Positions 1-6,568 of a stretch of DNA of 31,615 nucleotides are shown here, piece by piece (within the stretch, counting starts at the first letter, position 1; the number at the start of each line of letters is the position of its first letter). The position numbers were made by a program, and so were the translations under genes. This stretch comes from a virus, in the IMG/VR virus record IMGVR_UViG_3300021356_000096, positions 1-31,615 of that record. One strand, 5' to 3'. Below the pieces are notes generated by a model. The model had not been told where the DNA came from, did no database searches, and saw only the letters and a program-made list of their open reading frames with translations.

Positions 1-1775
1 CCCATTCTTCTGTTTCTATTTCTACTTCTAGATGCGGTTGGCGTTACGTTTGTTTGGCTAGAAACATTAGTTGAAGTTGGAGCATTAACATTAGTGGGTG
101 CGACTGTCGTTACTACTACGTTCCCAACTCCAGCAGCAGCCTGAGCAGACTGTGCGTTGATCTCAGATCCTTTATTTCCTCCTGCTCCACCTGCTCCTCT
201 ACCTTCTGCTTTGTTTTTGGCGAACTCAGCAGCTTGTCTTTGATTTGTTTCATCGGCAAGCATATTCATTTTCAATTCATCAACTGATATGCCTTCACTC
301 TTAGCCTTTTTCTTGAGTCTGTTTTCTTCTATAACACCATCACGTGCCGCACGCTCGGCTTCTAGATTAGCTCTTTCCCCAGCAAGTTCTTCTTTACTCA
401 GACCGCCAAGAAATGATGGGATCAAACCCCTCAAGCTCAATAGTTTATCTTCAATCCAGTCGCTGATTGTTAATCTTATGTCCTGGATAAAGTCGAAGAA
501 TTTGGCAAACATCTCAGCGAAAGAGAAGCTGTCGAGTTTTTCTGATAGCCCTTCAAATCCCAGCTTTTCAGCAATCCAAGAAACTAGATTTTTGAGTAGA
601 TCGAGGGGAACAGCAACTAGTCCAGTGATGACTCCTTCAAACGCACCCGTGATACCACCGAGAATACCTTCCTCGGAGAATCCTTCCATAAACCCCTTGA
701 CTGCATCGATGACGCTCATGATGATTGTCACTGGTAGAAATAGTTTACCAAGAAGTCTACCAGCTGATCCTGCGAATTTAGCTACAGGTTTGAACCCGTC
801 CGAGATTGCTTTTCCTATACTGGCGAATTTACCGCCCTGCCCAAACACTCCTTTTATGGAGGTTCCGATTTCTTTAAGTCTTTGTATTCCTCTGCTGACC
901 GAATCGCTGATAGGATTCAAAACTCTACCAAACTTTTCAAAGGCGAACGCTTTAAACTGACTACCAAGACCTTTTACCCAGTTGCCGAATTTCTGGAATG
1001 GCGCAAACAATTTTCCTCTTGTGAGATCGTTTAATACTTTAAACTCAGCCTTGAGTTGACCAAAAAATGCAACTATTGTTATGATAGGGGCAGCAATTAA
1101 TGCAGCTAGACCACCAAGACCCATACCGCCTTTTCTCCCCAAGTCCTTTAACCCTTTGACTAGACTTTCTCCTAAATCTTTAATTCCGCCAACTAGTGAA
1201 GCCATTAAAGTTGTTTGTTCTTCATCACGCCTTGCTTGTTCTCTACGCTCTTCAATTTCTTGTACAGAAGCTCCTTCCATCGCAGCCACAATGCCATTAA
1301 CAATGTTTGAAGCTGATTGAAATCTTCCCCTCTCATCCCTTTCAGCCACTCTAGCTTGAATCTCTCCCGCCTCAGTGACGAAAGTATTTGTATTTAAACC
1401 ATATTCTTCAAGAGATTTTTGTAGCGAGTCAGCTGCATCTTGTTGAGAATCTTTTAATTCCTTTTGGGCTTTGAGTAGTAAAAGTTCATCACGTGTGATT
1501 CCAGCTTTTTTCGCTAATGCTTCTTCTTCTTTTTTCTGAGCACGTCTCTGACCGATAAATGATTTGTCAAATTTATCTTTCAAACTTTTAAATGGATTTA
1601 ACTTTGTAATTTGTTGTTTGGCGAAATCATTTAGCGCTACCGATGTCTTAGCAAAAGTCTTATTGCTGGCGGTAAATGACCGCATAGCCTTTGCTAGCTG
1701 TTCTTGATTCTGGGCTACTAGTCTATTAGTATCCAAATTATTTTGTAAGACTTCCGGAAGTTGTGATTGAGCCAT
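1..1775 (-). CDS. Tail tape measure-like protein (gp29 role), partial at left edge
   Basis: About 591 residues are visible from ATG at 1775 and the frame is still open at base 1, so the C-terminus is missing. A Shine-Dalgarno AGGA lies 7 nt before the ATG, overlapping the stop of the upstream EF-hand gene. The N-terminal ~200 residues are charged and helix-prone (rich in K, E, Q, R). Two hydrophobic, Gly/Ala-rich segments follow at about residues 218-238 and 338-362, then helical charged stretches, and a low-complexity Ala/Gly/Asn/Thr/Val tail ending in Ser/Arg-rich sequence. Helical charged regions with hydrophobic segments, and a place at the end of the operon with tube-cap and hub genes, are typical of the tape measure that sets tail length. 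T4 gp29 is 590 residues, so this one is at least as long. The call is inferred from composition and position; a hub or other internal tail protein is possible. Confidence 0.62.
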   Translation of the reverse strand, partial: MAQSQLPEVLQNNLDTNRLVAQNQEQLAKAMRSFTASNKTFAKTSVALNDFAKQQITKLNPFKSLKDKFDKSFIGQRRAQKKEEEALAKKAGITRDELLLLKAQKELKDSQQDAADSLQKSLEEYGLNTNTFVTEAGEIQARVAERDERGRFQSASNIVNGIVAAMEGASVQEIEERREQARRDEEQTTLMASLVGGIKDLGESLVKGLKDLGRKGGMGLGGLAALIAAPIITIVAFFGQLKAEFKVLNDLTRGKLFAPFQKFGNWVKGLGSQFKAFAFEKFGRVLNPISDSVSRGIQRLKEIGTSIKGVFGQGGKFASIGKAISDGFKPVAKFAGSAGRLLGKLFLPVTIIMSVIDAVKGFMEGFSEEGILGGITGAFEGVITGLVAVPLDLLKNLVSWIAEKLGFEGLSEKLDSFSFAEMFAKFFDFIQDIRLTISDWIEDKLLSLRGLIPSFLGGLSKEELAGERANLEAERAARDGVIEENRLKKKAKSEGISVDELKMNMLADETNQRQAAEFAKNKAEGRGAGGAGGNKGSEINAQSAQAAAGVGNVVVTTVAPTNVNAPTSTNVSSQTNVTPTASRSRNRNRRM

Positions 1776-1784
1776 TAGCTAATC

Positions 1785-2111
1785 CTATTTCTTTTTATTT
1801 TGGAACCCAAAGAAAGCAGCAACGATACCAGCAACAGAAACGAAGTATGTTGGTGCCATACTACCTAATGTTTTCTGCGCTTCGTCTAGTCCTACTAACG
1901 CTGCAATAACAACAGCGAATGGGTATAGTAACAAACCAGCAAGAGCGAACCATGTCATATTGCGCTGAGCATCGCGCATGGCATCTGCGTCTTCAAGTTC
2001 TTTTCTTTTAAATTCTAAGTACAGCCTTTCTTCAGCTTCACTCACTTTACCATCTCCGTTTGTATCGGCTGGGTGAAACACTTGTTTATTTTCAGTTTCT
2101 TCTGACATCAT
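1785..2111 (-). CDS. Small EF-hand membrane protein, unknown function
   Basis: A 108-residue protein. Residues 16-27 form a canonical 12-residue EF-hand calcium loop (D16, N18, D20, G21, S24, E27). Two hydrophobic segments, about residues 54-73 and 87-103, look like transmembrane helices, and the protein ends in three lysines. The start ATG at 2111 overlaps the stop of the preceding 57-aa frame (TAATG), with AGGA just upstream, so translation is probably coupled; a second ATG follows at 2108. It lies directly before the tape measure gene. From memory, similar small EF-hand/two-helix proteins occur in marine T4-like phages at this spot without known function. Two helices plus a basic tail would also fit a holin, but no lysis gene is near. 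A role in membrane passage or in calcium-dependent tail assembly is speculation. Confidence 0.75.
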   Translation of the reverse strand: MMSEETENKQVFHPADTNGDGKVSEAEERLYLEFKRKELEDADAMRDAQRNMTWFALAGLLLYPFAVVIAALVGLDEAQKTLGSMAPTYFVSVAGIVAAFFGFQNKKK

Positions 2112-2284
2112 TATTTCCTATTCTTCATTTCTTCTTCTTGCTCTTTTAGAAATTGTTCTAAAAGAGTGACATAAATATCACGCTCAAATGGAATCATATC
2201 ATCCAGCTCAGATAAGCTGTAGTTATGGTGTTGCATTAGAGCGAAGTTCATCTGGTACATATTCGCCAGCGATTCATGTACCAT
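2111..2284 (-). CDS. 57-aa frame, likely -1 frameshift extension of gp26-like protein
   Basis: This open frame of 57 codons fills the gap between the gp26-like gene and the EF-hand gene. Its product has a compact hydrophobic/aromatic core around MYQMNFALMQHHNYSL, then ELDDMIPFERDIYVTLL and a charged helical end (KEQEEEMKNRK). The pattern Y-S-L-x-E-L-x-x-M-I-P-F-E-R resembles the short C-terminal 'T' parts of tail assembly chaperones, which carry an aromatic stretch, then an acidic helix. The ATG at 2284 has no Shine-Dalgarno and sits at the foot of a perfect 8-bp stem. Independent initiation therefore looks poor, while a -1 shift at the T7 run (2293-2299) would enter this frame through Tyr-Ile-Ser. 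The fused product would have about 292 residues. Its stop overlaps the next start (TAATG at 2111). Confidence 0.6.
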   Translation of the reverse strand: MVHESLANMYQMNFALMQHHNYSLSELDDMIPFERDIYVTLLEQFLKEQEEEMKNRK

Positions 2285-2299
2285 GCTTATGTAAAAAAA
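2253..2299 (-). promoter_or_regulatory. Candidate -1 programmed ribosomal frameshift site
   Basis: Read on the minus strand, the end of the gp26-like gene contains T TTT TTT (2299-2293) in the phase X_XXY_YYZ needed for -1 slippage. It is followed by a 9-nt spacer (2292-2284) and then by an 8-bp perfect stem, TGGTACAT (2283-2276) paired with ATGTACCA (2260-2253). The 15-nt loop itself contains a small TCGC/GCGA pairing. The zero-frame stop TAA is at 2289-2287. After the slip, the -1 frame is open through the 57-aa reading frame to the stop at 2113-2111. Slippery heptamer, 5-9 nt spacer and stem is the standard layout for -1 frameshifting. Slippage has not been shown here. Confidence 0.65.
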
Positions 2300-2988
2300 G
2301 CTGCGAGTCCCTCCAGGGTCATCTCATCTTCTTCGCCACATTCTGGGCACTTCCATTTCACAACCTGCTGTAGCTTTGGGGCATTATTAAAAAACTCAGT
2401 AATCTTAGCAAACTGCTCGGAACTCAATTGTTCTAGCCATTGTTCCATTTCTTTTTTACTGAATTCGCCATAAACATTTTCTTCATCATAAACATACTCA
2501 ATACAACCTGCTATCATATTAAACAAATCTGAAGAAGAATCGGTATCAACGCCTCCTATATCGCTCATTCCAGCAAATCTAAGTTTAACACCGATAGAGT
2601 CATCCAGTTGAACCTTATCGCTCGGCAACTCTCCAACAACTTCAATATCATCAATATTAATTTCAATCTCAGTTCTGTGTTGACATGGATTGTCTGGGTC
2701 GGAGTGTCCAATTTTTAATTCTATCACTTCCCCGACAGACTTTCCTCGCAACTTCAAGAATAAGTATTCTACATCGAATGTTGCTAATTTATCCAGTTTC
2801 ACATCACTCAAGATACAGTTGCCAAGTATTTTCATAATGGCATTAGTAATCTCGGTTTGATCATTCCCCTCTAAAGCCATAAGAAGTATTTTTTCTTCTT
2901 TGACCAAGAATGGTCTATATTTTATCTCCTCGCCTGTCGACGGCACTTTCGTCAAAAACTCAGGCGCAGATAACGATGGTAAAGCCAT
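2287..2988 (-). CDS. 26: gp26-like baseplate hub / tail assembly protein (T4_baseplate family)
   Basis: A 233-residue protein; T4 gp26 has 208. The N-terminal pattern with 'YRPFLVKEEKILLMALE' and 'FDVEYLFLKLRGKSVGE' (residues 25-86) is what I recognise as the T4 baseplate hub protein family that includes gp26. T4 gp26 takes part in hub assembly. Cysteines C214 and C217 near the C-terminus form a CPECG knuckle; C102 and H104 (CQH) could supply the other half of a zinc site. The start ATG has GGAG at a good distance. The gene ends ...GCT TTT TTT ACA TAA, which contains an in-frame slippery heptamer two sense codons before the stop (Thr-stop after the second Phe), followed by a stem-loop. By position, just upstream of the tape measure gene, it could act as the short form of a tail assembly chaperone pair. 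Confidence 0.75.
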   Translation of the reverse strand: MALPSLSAPEFLTKVPSTGEEIKYRPFLVKEEKILLMALEGNDQTEITNAIMKILGNCILSDVKLDKLATFDVEYLFLKLRGKSVGEVIELKIGHSDPDNPCQHRTEIEINIDDIEVVGELPSDKVQLDDSIGVKLRFAGMSDIGGVDTDSSSDLFNMIAGCIEYVYDEENVYGEFSKKEMEQWLEQLSSEQFAKITEFFNNAPKLQQVVKWKCPECGEEDEMTLEGLAAFFT

Positions 2989-3014
2989 GATATTCTCCAG
3001 TTATATAAAATAAT

Positions 3015-3749
3015 TTAAAATTGTAATGCGCTTCTAATCGAGGCAACTCTGTTATTTATGTTACCTATAGCAGCATTAATTTGCCCGCCAACTTCACTCG
3101 CCCCAACAATACTTCCGAGGCTTGGTATATTCACACTTCCACTTATACCACCAGTTCCGAGTCTGACCGAAAAACCAAAACCCTTTTCGGGCTGGTCTTG
3201 TTTAGTGTATAGACACTTATAATTTTTGTACGCAAACGTAACACCTAATTTAGCAGCACCATCTTCAGCCCAGTTCATCGTTATTGGGTTTATGATTAGC
3301 GGATACGCATCGTTTAGTGTGTGTATCGAATGCAACTTTCCATGAGAACCATACTGGCGTATCTCTACAGTACCAGCATAATCGTCAAAATATTTTGTAT
3401 TAAAGTTGGCTTGTCCATTATTTGCGGAGAACGCTCCAGTCCCAACCATTTTATCTTGCCAGATTTCAAAGTATTCCTTTTCTCTCATATCTTGGCTCAA
3501 GATAAATTGAACAGTCACGTCACCGTATATTTGACCATAAGCCACTTTGTTGATTGGACCATAGTTCTGGAACTTATGCTCAACAGAAGCTATACTTCTT
3601 CCAGGAATATCAGCAGTCTCAGCTCTATATGTAAGTTCCCGCTCAGTTCCTACATCACCTCCACCTTGAATGAACACTTCAAAGTGTGATGTCTTGGCGA
3701 ATCCGCTCTTATTGAGCGATGATACCATATCGTTGACGTTAAACCCCAT
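3015..3749 (-). CDS. 54: gp54-type baseplate-tail tube initiator (tube-fold protein)
   Basis: A 244-residue protein. Near the N-terminus it has 'TSHFEVFI', then 'AETADIPGRSI' and 'YGQIYGDVTVQFILSQD', followed by a Y-F-E-x-W-Q motif. This is the pattern of the T4 gp19/gp54 tail-tube fold: a target-facing beta strand, a P-G-R loop and a polymerising beta hairpin. The C-terminal region (from about residue 195) is Gly/Ser/Ile-rich. T4 gp54 has 320 residues, so this version is shorter. Its ATG overlaps the stop of the preceding 196-aa gene (TAATG), which suggests coupled translation. The product would sit on the hub and start polymerisation of the inner tube, together with the gp48-type protein encoded divergently from 4848. 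An assignment to another tube-like protein (a tail tube paralogue) cannot be excluded. Confidence 0.68.
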   Translation of the reverse strand: MGFNVNDMVSSLNKSGFAKTSHFEVFIQGGGDVGTERELTYRAETADIPGRSIASVEHKFQNYGPINKVAYGQIYGDVTVQFILSQDMREKEYFEIWQDKMVGTGAFSANNGQANFNTKYFDDYAGTVEIRQYGSHGKLHSIHTLNDAYPLIINPITMNWAEDGAAKLGVTFAYKNYKCLYTKQDQPEKGFGFSVRLGTGGISGSVNIPSLGSIVGASEVGGQINAAIGNINNRVASIRSALQF

Positions 3750-4339
3750 TAGATCATTTTCCTACTGTCTGACCAAACTTTTGTTTTCTTAGCCTTCATA
3801 AACCTTTCTGTCGGCAGGAATAATGCAGTATCCCACTCTGTAGAATTAATCTCAATAAACTTTGATCTTACTTGCGAATTGAGATAATGTTTAAATGTTG
3901 GCTTAAAGAACCTAAATTTACTAGCACTATTTAGTACATCATATGTTATTTTTAGCTTCGTAGATTCATCATATTTCGTATTATTTGTGATATCATATAA
4001 AGAATCCATTAATCTGGCTCTAAGTTGAGGTGGTAAGTAATGCAAGTTTATTCCGTAGAACCCACCAGGAGCTACACTCACCATAAAGATCAAAGGGAAT
4101 CTATCATAGTATGGCATCTTTTTCGCACCTTTTGGTTCATATTTGAAGTGGTACATCCTGCCGATAAGAACACGTGACTTCCTACTGTCGCTAGATTTGA
4201 TTATGTTATCTGGATAAACATCAGCGCTTCTTTGTTCTCTAGCCTTTTGCCTAAACCAATCTCTGGCAGCTTGCGTGCGAGCAGGGATCTGCCCTTTACG
4301 AACACCTGCTGCAAGTATATTGTCAAATATTTCTGCCAT
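3749..4339 (-). CDS. Conserved-looking 196-aa phage protein, function unknown
   Basis: I do not recognise a named family with certainty. The protein has no membrane segment. It has a basic, helix-prone N-terminus (residues 11-40), then a distinctive core: IGRMYHFKYEPK (59-70), MPYYDRFPLIF (75-85) and GFYGINLHYLPP (93-104), followed by a mixed helical C-terminus rich in Lys and aromatic residues. From memory, this 'pYYDrfPLif...GinLHYLP' signature recurs in unnamed structural genes of marine T4-like phages. The gene lies between the gp4-like and gp54-like genes, is preceded by AGAGG on the minus strand, and overlaps the next start by one base. Neighbouring gp4 in T4 is the DNA end protector gp2, so a head-tail completion role is conceivable, but I see no sequence evidence for gp2. 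Confidence 0.7.
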   Translation of the reverse strand: MAEIFDNILAAGVRKGQIPARTQAARDWFRQKAREQRSADVYPDNIIKSSDSRKSRVLIGRMYHFKYEPKGAKKMPYYDRFPLIFMVSVAPGGFYGINLHYLPPQLRARLMDSLYDITNNTKYDESTKLKITYDVLNSASKFRFFKPTFKHYLNSQVRSKFIEINSTEWDTALFLPTERFMKAKKTKVWSDSRKMI

Positions 4340-4359
4340 CTATTGCCTCTGTTATGGTA

Positions 4360-4797
4360 CTATTTATTCTTTTTGTACAGCTCTTTTTCTGTAAGTATCT
4401 GAAACTTCCATCCGCGATCAGCGCAGTAATCAATTGCTGCTTCCCATTTAGCTTGATTGACTCCCCAAGTCTTGACTTCGTTCAGATACTTTTTGGTCAG
4501 GCGTTTCTGCGGTTTAGGTTCACGAGTTTGGTGGTGCGGTTTGACTTCAATCATAATCGTTTCTTTATTCTTAGTTCTGATAATAAAGTCAACGAAATAA
4601 CGATGCTTCTTACCGTCGATCGGAGAGCGGTATCCTATGGGAAAGGGTTCCGAAGCCCACCAAATTATATCTGGGTTCTTATCAAAGTATGACATGCAGT
4701 TTAGTTCCCAGCTCGAGCGATAAATAATATCTGAAGGATCTCCCTTATATTTCTCAGGGAACTTACATTGATATTTTCCTTTATAAAATTGAGCCAT
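4360..4797 (-). CDS. 4: gp4-like head completion protein with nuclease fold
   Basis: A 145-residue protein; T4 gp4 (also called gp50) has about 150. The opening 'YKGKYQCKFPEKYKGD', then 'YRSSWE', 'SPIDGKKHRYFVDF' and 'IMIEVKPH' follow the T4 head completion protein closely. E31, D70, E84 and K86 fit a PD-(D/E)xK nuclease core, with the D in VDF and E-V-K as the catalytic pair. In T4, gp4 acts on filled heads so that tails can join; a DNA trimming role has been suggested for this fold. It is the first gene of the leftward operon, 30 bases from an exact late promoter box on the minus strand (4828-4835). The basic C-terminal half would suit DNA contact. Confidence 0.85.
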   Translation of the reverse strand: MAQFYKGKYQCKFPEKYKGDPSDIIYRSSWELNCMSYFDKNPDIIWWASEPFPIGYRSPIDGKKHRYFVDFIIRTKNKETIMIEVKPHHQTREPKPQKRLTKKYLNEVKTWGVNQAKWEAAIDYCADRGWKFQILTEKELYKKNK

Positions 4798-4805
4798 AAT
4801 CTGCT

Positions 4806-4813
4806 TATAAATA
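4806..4813 (+). promoter_or_regulatory. T4-type late promoter, rightward
   Basis: Exact TATAAATA on the plus strand, 34 bases before the ATG of the gp48-like gene. The expected start is near 4820-4821, giving a leader of about 27 nt. It would drive the long rightward baseplate operon. Confidence 0.77.
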
Positions 4814-4827
4814 GATACGTCAACGCA

Positions 4828-4835
4828 TATTTATA
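4828..4835 (-). promoter_or_regulatory. T4-type late promoter, leftward
   Basis: The minus strand reads TATAAATA here, an exact match to the T4 late -10 consensus recognised by the gp55 sigma factor with gp33/gp45. Transcription would start near 4820 and run into the gp4-like gene. It faces the rightward box at 4806-4813 within a 50-base gap. Confidence 0.75.
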
Positions 4836-4847
4836 CAGGCTCTTTCA

Positions 4848-5957
4848 ATGAAAATAAACCTGAAACAAGTAACATCTGGAATTAAATCGCAGGTTGCCCA
4901 AGTAACGGGAAATCTAGAAAACATTGCTGGCGCAGCAGGTAAAGGCGCATTCTCAGTATCAGCTGGAAGTAATGGTATTTCTATTAATGCTAATTTCAAT
5001 TCGCTTATAGAAAAAACTAAAATCGGCAACCTAATCAATTCTCCACTAGCGGATTTATTTGATAATAACAAAGTCAAAGAACCGCTACAGTTCCCTGCTG
5101 ATTTGAATGACGAACATTATATGATTTTCACAGTTAAGAATCGTATTCGTCAAAGTAGGAAAGAAGCTGCTGAAGATTTAACCATTAGGAATATAGTATT
5201 ACCCATTCCTAGCAACCTAGCAACAACTTATGGCGCTCAATATGAGAATGCTGATTTAGGCGCTCTCGGTGCTGCAGCTGCAGGTAGAATATCTGCTGAC
5301 CAACTAAGTGCAGCTGGTAATGATCTGAGTGAATTGATATCATCGAGAATAAGCCAATCAGTAGGCGCATTTAAATCTGGAGATACTGATGCTCAGGTTC
5401 AAGCAGGAGCGCCTCTGGCTGCAGCTGTTGCCACAGGAGTAGCTGGTAAAGTAGGTGGCTCTTTGGGTGCTGGTCTTGGTGGTGCGTTTACTGGTGCTTC
5501 GGTTGTTCAAGGCGTAGGTCTTGATGAAGGGTTGGCTGTAAACCCGCATATGGCTGTATTGTTTAAGGGCGTAGATATGCGTGAGCATTCCTTTAACTAC
5601 AAGTTCATAGCCAGAAACCAAGAAGAATCTGAAAACATACAGAAAATAATAGGAGCATACAAATATCATATGCATCCAGAATATGCAGCTGGTTCTCTTG
5701 CTTTCAAATACCCAGACGAGTTTGAAATTTCATTCGCCGACGCAATCGCAGGAAACTTATATAAGATAGGGACATGTGTATTGAAATCAATGACTGTTAA
5801 TTATAATGGCGAGGGTATGCCTTTATTCTTTGACCAGACTGGTGCGCCTGTTTCTATTGAGTTACAGCTTGCTTTCCAAGAAACGAAAATTATTACACGT
5901 GATGATATGGATTCTGGATTACCGCAACCAGTTAATTCTAAGCCAGAGGGATCATAA
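4848..5957 (+). CDS. 48: gp48-like baseplate tail tube cap protein
   Basis: A 369-residue protein; T4 gp48 has 364. The N-terminal ~60 residues are polar and helical. A core follows with 'HYMIFTVKNRIRQSRK' and 'IVLPIPSNLATTYGAQYEN', then a Gly/Ala-rich stretch (about 170-230) and a tube-like C-terminal domain with 'HSFNYKFIARNQEES', 'LAFKYPDEFEISF', 'NGEGMPLFFDQTGAP' and 'IELQLAFQE'. This pattern is what I know from gp48 proteins of T4-like phages. The product should form the hexameric ring linking the baseplate hub to the first tube ring, with the gp54-type protein encoded to its left. It is the first gene of the rightward operon, and gp53 starts two bases after its stop. Confidence 0.82.
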   Translation: MKINLKQVTSGIKSQVAQVTGNLENIAGAAGKGAFSVSAGSNGISINANFNSLIEKTKIGNLINSPLADLFDNNKVKEPLQFPADLNDEHYMIFTVKNRIRQSRKEAAEDLTIRNIVLPIPSNLATTYGAQYENADLGALGAAAAGRISADQLSAAGNDLSELISSRISQSVGAFKSGDTDAQVQAGAPLAAAVATGVAGKVGGSLGAGLGGAFTGASVVQGVGLDEGLAVNPHMAVLFKGVDMREHSFNYKFIARNQEESENIQKIIGAYKYHMHPEYAAGSLAFKYPDEFEISFADAIAGNLYKIGTCVLKSMTVNYNGEGMPLFFDQTGAPVSIELQLAFQETKIITRDDMDSGLPQPVNSKPEGS

Positions 5958-5959
5958 TA

Positions 5960-6568
5960 ATGTCTAACTATTTTTCATATTTCCCGACAATAGATCATGA
6001 CCTGACTAATGCTGGCAATAAAGTAAAACTGACAAATATTATGAGAAGGTTTAAGGTTCAGAGCGAAGTCTCTAACCTTGCTAGTGTGTATTACGAGTAT
6101 GATATTCAGGATGGAGATAGACCAGATACTGTGGCGGAGAAGTATTATGGCGATTCGAAATATGCTTGGTTGGTTCTGCATTTCAGTGAGATGAAAGACG
6201 TCCATTTCGATTGGCCACTAGGTACTTATGATTTTGAAGAATATATTAAGGGTAAGTATGGTTCTATTGCGAACGCTCAAGCCCAGAACCACGAGTATAG
6301 AATATATCTTTCTAAAATTAAGAACGGAGTAAAAGTTCCAGCCACTTCCGAGGTTCTATACGATGGAACAATATTATTAGAAAGGGTTGTGGTTGTCGAC
6401 GAAGCAACGTATAATGCAACTGTCTCAAACTATCGGAAAGCAGCAATCAGTAAGTATGATTATGAAGTTGAGTTAAATGATGCGAAGCGTTCTATAAAAA
6501 TATTAGACAAAAGGTATTTGTCTCAAGTTAGAGATGAAGTTGAAGATATTCTGAGGAATGGCGTTTAA
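5960..6568 (+). CDS. 53: gp53-like baseplate wedge protein with LysM-like domain
   Basis: A 202-residue protein; T4 gp53 has 196. It opens with 'YFSYFPTIDHDL', followed by a LysM-like segment at about residues 44-80 ('YEYDIQDGDRPDTVAEKYYGDSKYAW', then V-L-H-F). This is the signature of gp53, in which an internal LysM-type domain is used for protein contacts rather than for peptidoglycan. The C-terminal half carries repeated Y-rich segments ending in a charged helix. In the T4 baseplate gp53 clamps neighbouring wedges and joins them to the hub. It starts two bases after the gp48-like stop and its own stop overlaps the next start (TAATG at 6568), so the three genes are probably translated as a coupled set. 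Confidence 0.85.
   Translation: MSNYFSYFPTIDHDLTNAGNKVKLTNIMRRFKVQSEVSNLASVYYEYDIQDGDRPDTVAEKYYGDSKYAWLVLHFSEMKDVHFDWPLGTYDFEEYIKGKYGSIANAQAQNHEYRIYLSKIKNGVKVPATSEVLYDGTILLERVVVVDEATYNATVSNYRKAAISKYDYEVELNDAKRSIKILDKRYLSQVRDEVEDILRNGV

Noticed and set aside
289-960. 223-aa plus-strand open frame over the tape measure gene
   Set aside because: Antisense to a convincing minus-strand gene with ribosome site and operon context; Ser/Pro/Leu-rich shadow composition.
4361-4368. AATAAATA on the minus strand near the end of the gp4-like gene, before the 196-aa gene
   Set aside because: One mismatch and inside coding sequence; recorded as weak only.
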